From NCBI GenBank assembly GCA_902594005.1, contig CACJKN010000011.1, forward strand, positions 1-37,964: a stretch of DNA of 37,964 nt. Reading direction: 5' to 3'. The position numbers and the translations under genes are program-made. Shown in pieces: positions 25,853-34,781 of the stretch. Source of the stretch: an uncultured SAR86 cluster bacterium (GTDB lineage: Bacteria > Pseudomonadota > Gammaproteobacteria > Magnimaribacterales > D2472). A model generated the notes under the pieces. The model ran no database searches. It worked only from the letters and a program-made list of their open reading frames with translations, and was not told the origin of the DNA. Every line of letters starts with the position of its first letter. Position 1 is the first letter of the stretch.

Positions 25853-27019
25853 TTATTTTTTAATTGAACTTTTTGTCTCATCTCTATGTTTTCTTAAATA
25901 TCGCATAAAGGGCGTTCCCCCTGTTCCTCTGATCGTTGATCCACCAGAAGTAAAGTCTGACGGGTTCCTTGATTGACTATGAATATAGTCATTTGCATAT
26001 CTTATGTGTTGGGATCTAAATTGTGTCATCTGGTCTAAACACTTATTAACCAACCCTCTTATCTTGAATGAGTCATTTGCATAAATTTTTACTTTTGAAT
26101 TTTTCTTTGTTTGGAAAATTAACTCCCTATGAGCAGGAGGCATATACAAGAGCATTTCCTCTAGGTAATCTCTTAAAGAATCTTTTTTGTGCTTAACATC
26201 GAAGAGAGCATCAAGGAGAGGAATTATTGAGCTTTGGGCACCTGTCTCACCCCTAAACTGTTGGGGTTTATTTTTATAGAAGCCTTCGTAAATTAAGCCC
26301 TTTGGAAGATCAGGGTTATTTTTCCAGCCAAATATATAGGGTCTTACTCTGTGATAATAAATATAGGGGTCACATTTTTCAGGCATTCTTTTAAAAATAC
26401 TATTAACTTTTTCAAGCGAGCCAAGAATATTCTTTAGGTGCATTTCTATTTTTGATTCTGAAGTCTCTCCGACTAAAGCAATTGTTGAGCGAACTGCCTC
26501 GGAAGCAGCATATTCTATACAAACATGGATTGTGACAAACCAGTCCTCATCAACGCCTCCAAGAAAGTTATTTATAAGCGCTACATTATCTAAGGAAATC
26601 TTTTTATTTTTATCAATTAAATACCAATTATCTAGGCAGTAGCTTGCGTAACTAAGCACAGGAGGTCTTCCTAAGTATTTAGATACTTTAATCCAAGGAG
26701 AAGCTATAGATTTTGGTAACTTTTTTTTTGGTTTATTGTCAGAATAAACATAAGCATGTGCTAAAAAAGATAACTGTGAATTAATGCACCTCAACTTCTT
26801 TTCTTCGCCATTTCTTATCATTTCACTAAAATTAAAGAAAGTGCCAGGCAATGATTCAATGACTTGAGGCAAAGAGCTGGTTAAAAGCAATTTAGGGACT
26901 TCTGCTGAAAGGTCAGTTAAATATCTAGACTTTGGGTCCGATCTTACGCTTTTTAATGGAGCATGATCAGGCAAGAATCCTCTTTTTGGCTTTTTATCTA
27001 AAATAAGATCGCTTTTCAT
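25853..27019 (-). CDS. Indoleamine 2,3-dioxygenase-like haem protein
   Basis: IDO-family enzymes open the indole ring of tryptophan to give N-formylkynurenine. Family marks are the N-terminal GFLPDHAPL, GETGAQSSIIPLLDALF, MPPAHRELIF, the RSQHIRYANDYI stretch with likely proximal haem ligand His338, and the C-terminal GTGGTPFMRYL. The 388 residues match bacterial and eukaryotic IDO. It lies seven bases after the PatB-type gene and just before the SDR. The window holds no kynurenine formamidase or kynureninase, so a pathway to NAD or anthranilate is not shown. A different indole-like substrate, as for PrnB-type relatives, is possible. Confidence 0.87.
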   Translation of the reverse strand: MKSDLILDKKPKRGFLPDHAPLKSVRSDPKSRYLTDLSAEVPKLLLTSSLPQVIESLPGTFFNFSEMIRNGEEKKLRCINSQLSFLAHAYVYSDNKPKKKLPKSIASPWIKVSKYLGRPPVLSYASYCLDNWYLIDKNKKISLDNVALINNFLGGVDEDWFVTIHVCIEYAASEAVRSTIALVGETSESKIEMHLKNILGSLEKVNSIFKRMPEKCDPYIYYHRVRPYIFGWKNNPDLPKGLIYEGFYKNKPQQFRGETGAQSSIIPLLDALFDVKHKKDSLRDYLEEMLLYMPPAHRELIFQTKKNSKVKIYANDSFKIRGLVNKCLDQMTQFRSQHIRYANDYIHSQSRNPSDFTSGGSTIRGTGGTPFMRYLRKHRDETKSSIKK

Positions 27020-27026
27020 ATCTGAA

Positions 27027-28154
27027 TTATAAATTAATTAGTGCTTCTTCTATTCTTTTTGATGCTTTTTTTATGTTTTGATGATTGGTAGCAAAATTTA
27101 TTCTAATATTATTTTTTTTACCGAACTCTATTCCGTCATTTATCCCCACTCCATATTTCTCAAAATGAGATTGAAGATTTTTGTGTTTTGGGTTTTTCAA
27201 ACTTACCCATAAAAGATATGTTGCTTCAGGAACAACAGGAGATGCGTTTTTATGATTTTCTATTGCATTTAATAGAGTTTCTAAATTCTTATTTAGATAC
27301 CTTATAAGGTCATCTCTCCATTTCCAACCTTTTTTAAAAGCAGCAGAAAGAGCAATAAGACCAGTTATGTTAGCATCATCAGTTATACCTTCAGCATTCT
27401 TTTTAAAAGCTTTTCTTAAATTATCACAAGGTATTACGGCAAAAGCGCAGTTCAAACCAGGAACATTAAATGTCTTAGATGCTGAATAAAAAGAAACAAC
27501 ATTTTTTTCAATAGTCTTTATAGAACCTAATGGAGTGTGTTCAAGATTCTTCTGCAAAATAAGATCACAATGAAGTTCATCTGAAAAAACTGTAATATTT
27601 TTCTCTTTGACAATTTTTGAGAGGTTTTTTATTTCTTTTTTTGAATAAACGGTGCCTCCAGGATTCTGCGGATTAACGAACATTAACCACGAATTCTTTT
27701 TTGCTATTAATGAAAGCTTTTTAAAATCAATTACAAGTCTTCCTCTGTCTTTCACCATAGGAAGTTTTTGAATCCTTCTTCCAAGATGCTTCGGCGCTTT
27801 AAGAAAATTTAAATATATAGGAGTAGGAATAATTACTTGAGTATTCTTAGGAATGAGATTGTAAATACTGTAAATAGGAGCTCCGACTGAAGGAGTTAAA
27901 ACAATCCATTCTTTTTTGATATTCCATCCTTTATTCTTGAGATATTTTTTCAGAATATCTCTTAATTCTTTTGGTTCAGAGTGATAACCAAAAATACCAT
28001 TATCTACATATTTTCTTAGCGCGCTTCTTATGCAAACAGGAGATTCAAAATCCATATCTGCAACCCACATTGGTAAAATATCCTTAGATTGGTATCTATC
28101 CCACTTCTTGCTATTTGAATTCTTTCTATTTTTTTTCTTATCGAATTGCTTCAA
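27027..28154 (-). CDS. PatB/MalY-type PLP C-S lyase or aminotransferase
   Basis: This is a fold-type I PLP enzyme of the MalY/PatB group, which mostly cleaves cystathionine or other S-conjugates but includes aminotransferases. Markers are LPMWVADMDF near residues 27-36, FGYH, NPQNPGGTVY, the PLP-contacting SDELHCDL (Asp192) and SASKTFN with Schiff-base Lys227. The 375 residues are of family size. The start is a TTG at 28154, with a GGGGGG tract six bases upstream as a weak SD; a stop lies seven codons upstream in frame and no ATG intervenes. It heads the operon with the IDO-like and SDR genes and is divergent from mdh. Confidence 0.87.
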   Translation of the reverse strand: MKQFDKKKNRKNSNSKKWDRYQSKDILPMWVADMDFESPVCIRSALRKYVDNGIFGYHSEPKELRDILKKYLKNKGWNIKKEWIVLTPSVGAPIYSIYNLIPKNTQVIIPTPIYLNFLKAPKHLGRRIQKLPMVKDRGRLVIDFKKLSLIAKKNSWLMFVNPQNPGGTVYSKKEIKNLSKIVKEKNITVFSDELHCDLILQKNLEHTPLGSIKTIEKNVVSFYSASKTFNVPGLNCAFAVIPCDNLRKAFKKNAEGITDDANITGLIALSAAFKKGWKWRDDLIRYLNKNLETLLNAIENHKNASPVVPEATYLLWVSLKNPKHKNLQSHFEKYGVGINDGIEFGKKNNIRINFATNHQNIKKASKRIEEALINL

Positions 28155-28200
28155 TATGAACCCCCCATAGGATTATTTTATCAATAATGAATAGTTTTTG

Positions 28201-28228
28201 TTGGTATTAAATTTTAAAGATTTATAAT
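28201..28228 (+). promoter_or_regulatory. Candidate sigma-70 promoter of mdh
   Basis: TTGGTA (28201-28206) and a perfect TATAAT (28223-28228) are 16 bases apart, 28 bases before the mdh ATG. The 102-base divergent gap also serves the PatB-type gene on the other strand. Confidence 0.6.
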
Positions 28229-28256
28229 AAGGTAATTTATATCTCTATTAGAAAAA

Positions 28257-29252
28257 ATGAAAAATGAAATTAAAGTGGTGGTTACTGGGGCAGCTGGCCA
28301 GATCGGCTATTCGTTGATTCCTAGATTAATTGATGGAAATACTTTTGGAGAAAAGACTGTTAATCTTTCATTAGTAGAAATACCTCAAGTTGTATCAAAA
28401 CTTGAAGGATTAGCTATGGAGCTTGATGATTCATACTTTCCAAATCTTGGAACTATTGACTATACGGATAACTTCTCAGAAGCTGCAGATGGCGCTGATT
28501 GGTTTTTGCTTGTAGGAAGTATTCCAAGAGGCATTGTTTACAATGGAAAAAAGATTGAAGAGCGTTCGGACTTACTCCAAATTAATGGGGGAATTTTTGT
28601 TGATCAAGGAAAAGCAATCGGAGAATTTGGTAGTGAAAATGCAAAAATCCTTGTTGTGGGAAATCCAGCAAATACAAATGCTTTGATAGGAAGAAAGGCT
28701 GCAAATAATTCATCTCAAACCTGGATGGCCATGACTATGCTTGATTCAAATAGAGCTAAATCGATGTTAGCAAAAAAACTTTCATGCAACGTTTCGGAAA
28801 TTAAGAAGATGATCATCTGGGGGAATCATAGTCCTACTATGTATCCAGATTTTGAAAATGCATTAAAAGACAATCAGTCTGTAGCAAACCTAATTGAAGA
28901 TACAAACTGGATAGATTCTCACTTTATACCAAATGTTCAGCAAAGAGGAAAAGCAGTCATTGATGCTAGGGGAGCTTCTTCAGCAACTTCTGCTGCAAAG
29001 GCTGCGCTTGATACAGTGATTGCTTGTGAAAATGAAACTTCATCAGATGATTGCTTTAGTGCAGCAGTTTACAGCGATGGAGCATATGATGTTCCAGAAG
29101 GAATTATGTGCGGCTTCCCTTTAATGACAACACCTGGAGGAGAAATTGAAATCATAAGGGATTTAACACTTTCTGATAATGCAAGATCTAGATTGAATTT
29201 GTCTATTGATGAGTTACTTTCTGAAAGAGAAGCCGTAAAAGATCTTTTGTGA
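28257..29252 (+). CDS. mdh: Malate dehydrogenase with an enlarged active-site loop
   Basis: Mdh interconverts malate and oxaloacetate with NAD. The Rossmann loop is TGAAGQIG (10-17), NPANTNA follows, Asp163 and Arg166 lie in MLDSNRA and the catalytic His191 in IIWGNHSPTMYP. The 331 residues and sequence fit the cytosolic-type LDH/MDH branch (Mycobacterium, Thermus, eukaryotic cytosol). The mobile substrate loop is unusual. The family reads PR..GMERxDLL, with two arginines six apart; here it is PRGIVYNGKKIEERSDLL, with Arg91 and Arg103 twelve apart, an insertion of six residues. The next gene starts on a GTG overlapping the stop by four bases. Confidence 0.93.
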   Translation: MKNEIKVVVTGAAGQIGYSLIPRLIDGNTFGEKTVNLSLVEIPQVVSKLEGLAMELDDSYFPNLGTIDYTDNFSEAADGADWFLLVGSIPRGIVYNGKKIEERSDLLQINGGIFVDQGKAIGEFGSENAKILVVGNPANTNALIGRKAANNSSQTWMAMTMLDSNRAKSMLAKKLSCNVSEIKKMIIWGNHSPTMYPDFENALKDNQSVANLIEDTNWIDSHFIPNVQQRGKAVIDARGASSATSAAKAALDTVIACENETSSDDCFSAAVYSDGAYDVPEGIMCGFPLMTTPGGEIEIIRDLTLSDNARSRLNLSIDELLSEREAVKDLL

Positions 29253-29692
29253 AAAGCTTTTTAACCTCAAAACTAACTAAGTATATTCAAAGTATTGTAA
29301 TAGACGAGAAGCTAAGCGAAATAGCAATCATAACAAGTGCTAATATTTCTAAATTAGTCGACAATCTTTCAGGAAATTTTAATTCTTTGAATGTTTATAA
29401 CAAAATAAATGATTTTTGCGAGACTGCAGAGATTTATTTTATTTTTCCAGATGTAAATCTTACTTTTGAAGAAATTGGTTTTATTAAAAATGCGCTTTCT
29501 CAAAAGCTAATTATTTTTAGCTTTGAAAAAAATATAAATGAGGAACCTTTAAAGCTTGGGTTGGTTAAAGAATTTTCTGAAAAAGATTTGTGCTGTCATA
29601 GCTATAATTTAAAAACTTACAATATTAAAAGAGACTGGAATAATCCAAAAGGATGGGCTAATCCTGAAAACTTTAATAAATATAGATGGTAA
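29249..29692 (+). CDS. Conserved small protein, DUF6231-like
   Basis: A 147-residue soluble protein with no known function. The C-terminal pattern YNLKTYNIKRDWNNPKGWA followed by NPENFNKYRW resembles what I recall of DUF6231, a gammaproteobacterial family ending in WANPExWxKYRW. I am moderately sure of that match. The middle (residues about 60-95) looks like alternating strand and helix (AEIYFIFPDV, KLIIFSFE). It begins with GTG overlapping the mdh stop (GTGA), so it is probably translated with mdh, and overlaps the next gene by seven bases. Confidence 0.62.
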   Translation: MKSFLTSKLTKYIQSIVIDEKLSEIAIITSANISKLVDNLSGNFNSLNVYNKINDFCETAEIYFIFPDVNLTFEEIGFIKNALSQKLIIFSFEKNINEEPLKLGLVKEFSEKDLCCHSYNLKTYNIKRDWNNPKGWANPENFNKYRW

Positions 29693-30033
29693 AAATATTC
29701 TTGTATTCTCTGTTTTTAACTTTGAGCAGCAATAGCCTGATATCAAATGATTTAGAGATAAATAAAAAGCTGATTTGTAATGTTGGTGTAGTTGTCTTTG
29801 AAGTTAATCTAGCTTCTGAAGATTCATGGGTGGTCTACAAAACAAAATTATATGGCATGCAGGTTAAAGGTAAAACGGATGTTAAATATAAGATTAATAA
29901 GATGAATATCTTAGATGAATCAATTTATGAAATCTTTTGGCGAGATGGGCATTACAGAAAAATATTTCTCAATACAGACACCTTAAAAGTTCAATTTGCT
30001 CCAATTGGAAATGGGGAATGTCTAATTCTTTAA
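29686..30033 (+). CDS. Small putative exported protein of unknown function
   Basis: This 115-residue frame starts with a hydrophobic segment (residues 2-17, FLYSLFLTLSSNSL), probably a signal peptide cleaved near residue 20. The mature part looks beta-rich (VGVVVFEVNL, WVVYKTKLYG, IYEIFWRDGHYRKIFL). One Cys lies early in the mature part and another near the C-terminus (GECLIL), which could form a disulfide. I do not recognise the family. It overlaps the previous gene by seven bases and the convergent lysS by twelve, which suggests it is real rather than chance, but confidence is moderate. Confidence 0.55.
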   Translation: MVKIFLYSLFLTLSSNSLISNDLEINKKLICNVGVVVFEVNLASEDSWVVYKTKLYGMQVKGKTDVKYKINKMNILDESIYEIFWRDGHYRKIFLNTDTLKVQFAPIGNGECLIL

Positions 30034-31512
30034 CTGTGGAAACAGCAATACATCTCTTATAGATGACTGATTGGTAAGAAGCATTACTAACCTATCTATT
30101 CCAAGCCCAACTCCAACAGCTGGCGGCATTCCATGCTCGAGCGCTGTAATGTAGTCCTTATCAAAATCCATTGCTTCTTCATCTCCAGAATCTTTAGCAG
30201 CCACCTGTGCTTCAAATCTTAAAGCTTGATCATCAGGATCATTGAGCTCACAAAAACCATTTGCAAACTCTTTTCCGCCAATAAATAACTCGAATCTATC
30301 TGCAAAGTCTGGGTTGTCAGGGTTTCTTCTTGAAAGAGGTGAAACTTCAACTGGGTACTCTGTAACAAATGTAGGATTAATAAGTCTTCCCTCTACGGTT
30401 TCCTCAAATATTTCTAGTAATAATCTACCAGTTCCCCAACTTTTATCTGTCTCCTTTCCTAATCCTTTAAAATATTTCTCGAGTGCTGATCTGTCATTTA
30501 AATCTTTTTTACTTAAATCTTTGTTATAACTTAAAACAAGCTTTGATAACTTCTCCTGAGAAAACTTTCCAAGATCAATCTCTAACTCATCCCACTGGAT
30601 CTTCTCACCACAGTCTATAGCTTTAGCCGCATTCATAATGATATCTTTAGTTAAATCCATCTGATTTTGCATTGTTGCATATGCTTCATACCATTCCATC
30701 ATAGTAAATTCAGGATTATGTTTTGTGGAAAGACCTTCATTTCTGAAGCTTCTGTTAATTTCATAAACTTTATCAAAACCACCAACCAAAAGTCTTTTGA
30801 GATAAAGCTCTGGAGCTATTCGTAAGTATAAGTCTCTTCCTAAAGCATTATGCTGAGTTACAAAAGGTCTTGCTACAGCTCCTCCCGCCAAAGGATGCAT
30901 CATTGGTGTCTCTACCTCTAAATAACCTCTCTCATTCATCTTTTTTCTTGCTGAGTCAATAATTCTTGTTCTTTTTATAAAAATTTCTTTTGTTTGGGTG
31001 TTTGTCATTAAATCCAGATACCTTTGTCTGTATCGAGCCTCAACATCTGTTAAGCCTTTAAACTTTTCTGGCATCGGTCTCAAAGATTTAGTAATCATTT
31101 CTAAATCCCAAACCTCAATGGTGAGTTCATCTGTTTTTGTTCTAAATAGCGATCCAGAAACTCCAACAATATCCCCTAAATCCCAAGTTTTAAAATCATC
31201 ATATATACTTTCATCAATATTATTTTTGGTTACATATATTTGAATATCACCGCTGGCATCTCGTAAAGTGGCAAAGCTTGCATTCCCCATCACTCTCTTT
31301 AGAACAATTCTTCCTGCAATTGAAATGTTCTTAATATTTTTTTCGGCTAAATCATCTTTAGAGGTTTCGCCATATAGTTTATGAATTTCATTTGCACTAT
31401 TCTTTGGTCGAAAAGAATTAGCATAAGCAACACCTTTGCCCCTTAAGTTTTCAAGTTTTTTTCTTCTTTCTTCAAGAATAGCTTTTTCGCCGCCTATTTT
31501 ATCTTCACTCAT
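30022..31512 (-). CDS. lysS: Lysyl-tRNA synthetase (class II)
   Basis: LysS charges tRNA-Lys. The N-terminal OB-fold anticodon-binding domain is clear (SIAGRIVLKRVMGNASFATL). The class II motifs are present: motif 1 near ARKKMNERGYLEVETP, motif 2 NRSFRNEGLSTKHNPEFTMM, and motif 3 GVGLGIDRLVMLL. At 496 residues it has family length. Its ATG directly abuts the prfB stop (TAA then ATG), the same prfB-lysS pair as in E. coli. The 3' end overlaps the small exported gene by twelve bases on the other strand. Confidence 0.97.
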   Translation of the reverse strand: MSEDKIGGEKAILEERRKKLENLRGKGVAYANSFRPKNSANEIHKLYGETSKDDLAEKNIKNISIAGRIVLKRVMGNASFATLRDASGDIQIYVTKNNIDESIYDDFKTWDLGDIVGVSGSLFRTKTDELTIEVWDLEMITKSLRPMPEKFKGLTDVEARYRQRYLDLMTNTQTKEIFIKRTRIIDSARKKMNERGYLEVETPMMHPLAGGAVARPFVTQHNALGRDLYLRIAPELYLKRLLVGGFDKVYEINRSFRNEGLSTKHNPEFTMMEWYEAYATMQNQMDLTKDIIMNAAKAIDCGEKIQWDELEIDLGKFSQEKLSKLVLSYNKDLSKKDLNDRSALEKYFKGLGKETDKSWGTGRLLLEIFEETVEGRLINPTFVTEYPVEVSPLSRRNPDNPDFADRFELFIGGKEFANGFCELNDPDDQALRFEAQVAAKDSGDEEAMDFDKDYITALEHGMPPAVGVGLGIDRLVMLLTNQSSIRDVLLFPQLKN

Positions 31513-32608
31513 TTATATTCCTGCTTTAAGTGATGCTCGCATAAATTCATCAATATTGCCATCAAGAACTGCGGATGTGTTACCTGTTTCATAGTTGGTT
31601 CTTAAATCTTTAATTCTTGATTGATCTAAAACATACGATCTAATCTGACTTCCCCAACCGATATCGGCCTTACTATCCTCCAACTTTTGCTGTTCCTCTT
31701 TTTGTTTTTGTAATTCTAACTCGTATAGCTTAGATTTTAATTGTTTTAATGCATTTTCTTTATTTTTGTGTTGTGATCTTCCATTTTGACACTGAGAAAC
31801 TGTTCCTGTTGGGATGTGAGTTAACCTAACAGCAGAGTCTGTTTTATTAACGTGCTGGCCTCCTGCTCCAGAAGCCCTGTAAGTATCAACTCTTATATCA
31901 GCATTGTTTATCTCTATCTCAATATCATCATTTATTTCAGGAGAAATAAAAACTGATGCAAAAGAGGTATGTCTTCTATTACCTGAATCAAATGGTGATT
32001 TTCTTACTAGCCTATGAACGCCCGTCTCAGACCTAAGCCATCCATATGCATAGTCTCCCTCTATTAAAATTGAAGATGATTTAATACCGGCGACTTCGCC
32101 AGGTGAGGATTCAATGATGGTTGCTGAAAATCCCTTACTTTCAGCCCACTTCAAATACATCCTTAATAACATGTCAGCCCAATCTTGAGCTTCTGTCCCG
32201 CCTGATCCTGATTGAATGTCAACGAATGCATTTGATGAATCCATTTTACCGCTAAACATCTTGGTGAATTCAAGATTCTCAATAGATGGCTTTATTTCCA
32301 ATATCTCATCACTTATTTGTTTAATGGTTGTTTGATCATCTTCTTCAAGTGCCATATCTAGGAGCAACTTGTTATCGCTAAGCTTATTGAGTGAGTCTTT
32401 ATAAGTTGCTAGGGATTTTTCAAGAAAGGTCTTTCTTTTATTAAGATCGGTAGATTTCTCAATATCTGACCAAATTTCTTTCTCAAGAAGTTGATTTTCA
32501 ATTTCTAAGATTTCTTTTTCTTTACTATCAACGTCAAAGGTACCCCCTAATCTCATCAAGTTGAGACAGAAGATTAGAAATTCCAATTTTTAGTTCTGAA
32601 GCATCCAT
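31513..32608 (-). CDS. prfB: Peptide chain release factor 2 (programmed +1 frameshift)
   Basis: RF2 ends translation at UGA and UAA. Translation starts at the ATG at 32608 and reads 24 codons (MDASELKI ... EIRGYL) to an in-frame TGA at 32536-32534. A +1 shift at CTT-TGA-C continues as DVDSKEKE to the stop at 31513-31515. The joined product is 364 residues, essentially the E. coli size. The SPF anticodon-like motif (RKSPFDSG) and the catalytic GGQ ([10 protein letters not shown]) are present. The shift makes synthesis sensitive to the RF2 level. It lies directly after phzF and directly before lysS without spacing. Confidence 0.97.
32533..32548 (-). promoter_or_regulatory. prfB: prfB autoregulatory +1 frameshift site
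   Basis: On the minus strand the site reads AGGGGGTACCTTTGAC: a Shine-Dalgarno-like AGGGGG, three bases, the slippery CTT, the TGA stop and a following C. This is the same arrangement as in E. coli prfB, in which low RF2 favours slippage of tRNA-Leu into the +1 frame. Confidence 0.95.
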
Positions 32609-33391
32609 TTAGATTTCTTGATTAAAATGTTTTACTAATTTTACCCTACCATTAACATCAATTCCTCTTAAATCTCTTTTGACCCTCATCAAACCACCTC
32701 TCTCTGAGGACTGATAAACTAAAAAATCTTCCTTTTTGAGTATCCTAGACCAATATGAAAATATCGGAGGCTGAGCACTTCCTGTAACAGGATCCTCCCT
32801 TACTCCAAGATTTTTTGTTCCAAACATTCTTAGGGCATAGTCATAATTGCTGTTTTCAGAAGTTGATGTGAGTATCAATTGATCTTTACTTAGGCTGTCA
32901 TGACTATAGAAATCATTATCCCATTTCATTAAATTATCAAATGAATCTAACACTCCAATGAAATGTATTTTAGATTCATAATAATCAATACATGAAGTTC
33001 CTAAAATTTCTTTTATAACTTCATTTGGTTCTTTTTTTTTAATATTTTGATCAGGAAGTATTAATGAGACAAATTCATTATCGACATCACAATATAAAAC
33101 ATCATGATTTGCCTTAAAGGTTATTTTTTTTATTCCCATTTTATTAGACAGATGAGCGGCACTTGCAACAGTGGCATGCCCACATAAATCTATTTCAGAT
33201 GTTGGCGTAAAAAAACTAATCTTGAAGCATGAATCTTCTTCAAGAAGAAAAGCAGTTTCAGAAAATCCATTTTTGTAAGCAATGTTTTGCTTTTCTTCTT
33301 TACTCAAGCCTTCATCCATGCAAACTCCTGCTGGATTCCCAAGGAAAGTGTCTGAACAAAAAGAATTGTACTCAAAAACTTCTATTTTCAT
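32609..33391 (-). CDS. PhzF-family isomerase-like protein
   Basis: PhzF-family enzymes share a diaminopimelate-epimerase fold and isomerise small substrates; apart from phenazine PhzF most have no known substrate. Visible motifs are FLGNPAGVC near residues 16-24, GFSETAFLL with the catalytic Glu, DLCGHATVASAAHL and DPVTGSAQPPI. At 260 residues it is slightly shorter than the usual ~280. It is inserted between thrC and prfB, with a one-base overlap with thrC and none with prfB. There are no phenazine genes nearby, so a phenazine role is unlikely. Confidence 0.85.
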   Translation of the reverse strand: MKIEVFEYNSFCSDTFLGNPAGVCMDEGLSKEEKQNIAYKNGFSETAFLLEEDSCFKISFFTPTSEIDLCGHATVASAAHLSNKMGIKKITFKANHDVLYCDVDNEFVSLILPDQNIKKKEPNEVIKEILGTSCIDYYESKIHFIGVLDSFDNLMKWDNDFYSHDSLSKDQLILTSTSENSNYDYALRMFGTKNLGVREDPVTGSAQPPIFSYWSRILKKEDFLVYQSSERGGLMRVKRDLRGIDVNGRVKLVKHFNQEI

Positions 33392-34779
33392 TAATGATTG
33401 TTTCTTTTTATAAAATTAAAGACTTGTTCTTGGTCGGCTTCCAAAGAATAAGAGTATTCTTCTTTATTTAATACCTCACTTAAAGTATGGTGTTTTTCAA
33501 AAGTTGGGATTTCTGCTAATTTTAGTGAGTCTAAAAACTTTCCTGGATGAGCTGTAGAAAGCGCAACAAGGTCTGAATTAATTGGTCCTCCAAATATTTT
33601 TGAAACACATAATCCAACTGCAGTATGTGGATCAACAACATAATTAAAATCTTTATATATTTTTTTCATAATCTTAGTTGTTTCTATATCTCCAATACTT
33701 GAACTGCAGAATAAATCATAAGTTTTTTTCCATACATCTTCACTAAGTGAAATAGGACTATTTGGGAAGTTGTCAAAAAAGTTTTTACACGTTTCTGCAT
33801 CCCTTTCTAAATAAAAATCATAAATCAATCTTTCAAAGTTACTTGCAACAGTTATATCCATGCTGGGTGAAAGTGTCTCATTTACTAATTCTTTTTTATA
33901 AAGATTTCTTGAAAAAAAACGATGTAAAATATCATTTTCATTAACTGCAACAGCTATTTTTTTAACCGGTAATCCCAATTTCATTGCTGAGTAACATGCA
34001 AAAACATTGCCAAAATTGCCTGTAGGAACTGAGAAAGAAAGTTGTTTAGAAAAGTTATTTATCTTCATGCACAGATAAAAGTAATAACATATCTGCCCTA
34101 TGATTCTTGTCCAATTAATAGAATTTACAGCTAAAAGGACCTGATCATGCTTTAAAAAAGATTTGTCTTTGAAAGCTGACTTAACAATATCCTGACAATC
34201 ATCAAAAGTACCATTGATATTTAAGACAAATACATTTTCTTGATTGACTGTTGTCATTTGTTTTCTTTGGATATCAGTCATATTCCCTTCTGGGAGCAGC
34301 ATAAATGTTTTAATATTTTTATATTCTTTACACGCATCAATTGCAGCAGACCCTGTATCACCAGATGTAGCGCCAAGTATTATTGCAGTCTGATTATTCT
34401 TTTCTAGAGCTTTATTAAAAAATGCTGCGCATAACTGAAGACCAAAATCCTTAAAAGCTGCTGTAGGTCCATGAAATAATTCACCAATAAAGATATCCTC
34501 ATTAACTTTTTTAATTCCTACAAGATCACTCTTTTCAAAATCATGCCAAGTGTTTTCAAGTAGAGTCATTACTTCTTCTTTTTTATAAGAGGACTCTGTA
34601 AAAAGTGGAACTATTAATTTAGCTATATCAATAAATGAGTTACATTCTCGAAGCTTTGTAATGTCTGCTCTAGGCCATTCTGTTGGAATATATAAACCGC
34701 CATCGTCTGCAAGTCCTTTCAAAAGCACTTCTTCAAATGTTTTAGCTTTATCTCCACCTCTTGTGCTCTCAAATAACAT
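33391..34779 (-). CDS. thrC: Threonine synthase
   Basis: ThrC converts O-phosphohomoserine to threonine with PLP. The 462 residues match the long proteobacterial/yeast type. The N-terminal ADDGGLYIP is typical, Lys110 in TAAFKDFG binds PLP, GATSGDTGSAA holds the phosphate loop, and SVPTGNFGN follows. Its start is two bases after hom. thrB (homoserine kinase) is not in the window; Pseudomonas also has hom-thrC without an adjacent thrB. Confidence 0.96.
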   Translation of the reverse strand: MLFESTRGGDKAKTFEEVLLKGLADDGGLYIPTEWPRADITKLRECNSFIDIAKLIVPLFTESSYKKEEVMTLLENTWHDFEKSDLVGIKKVNEDIFIGELFHGPTAAFKDFGLQLCAAFFNKALEKNNQTAIILGATSGDTGSAAIDACKEYKNIKTFMLLPEGNMTDIQRKQMTTVNQENVFVLNINGTFDDCQDIVKSAFKDKSFLKHDQVLLAVNSINWTRIIGQICYYFYLCMKINNFSKQLSFSVPTGNFGNVFACYSAMKLGLPVKKIAVAVNENDILHRFFSRNLYKKELVNETLSPSMDITVASNFERLIYDFYLERDAETCKNFFDNFPNSPISLSEDVWKKTYDLFCSSSIGDIETTKIMKKIYKDFNYVVDPHTAVGLCVSKIFGGPINSDLVALSTAHPGKFLDSLKLAEIPTFEKHHTLSEVLNKEEYSYSLEADQEQVFNFIKRNNH

Positions 34780-34781
34780 TG

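Noticed and set aside
31513-32586. prfB starting at an ATG at 32586 in the +1 frame
   Set aside because: That gives an unrelated N-terminus. The zero frame from 32608 plus the CTT-TGA-C shift restores the standard RF2 N-terminus.
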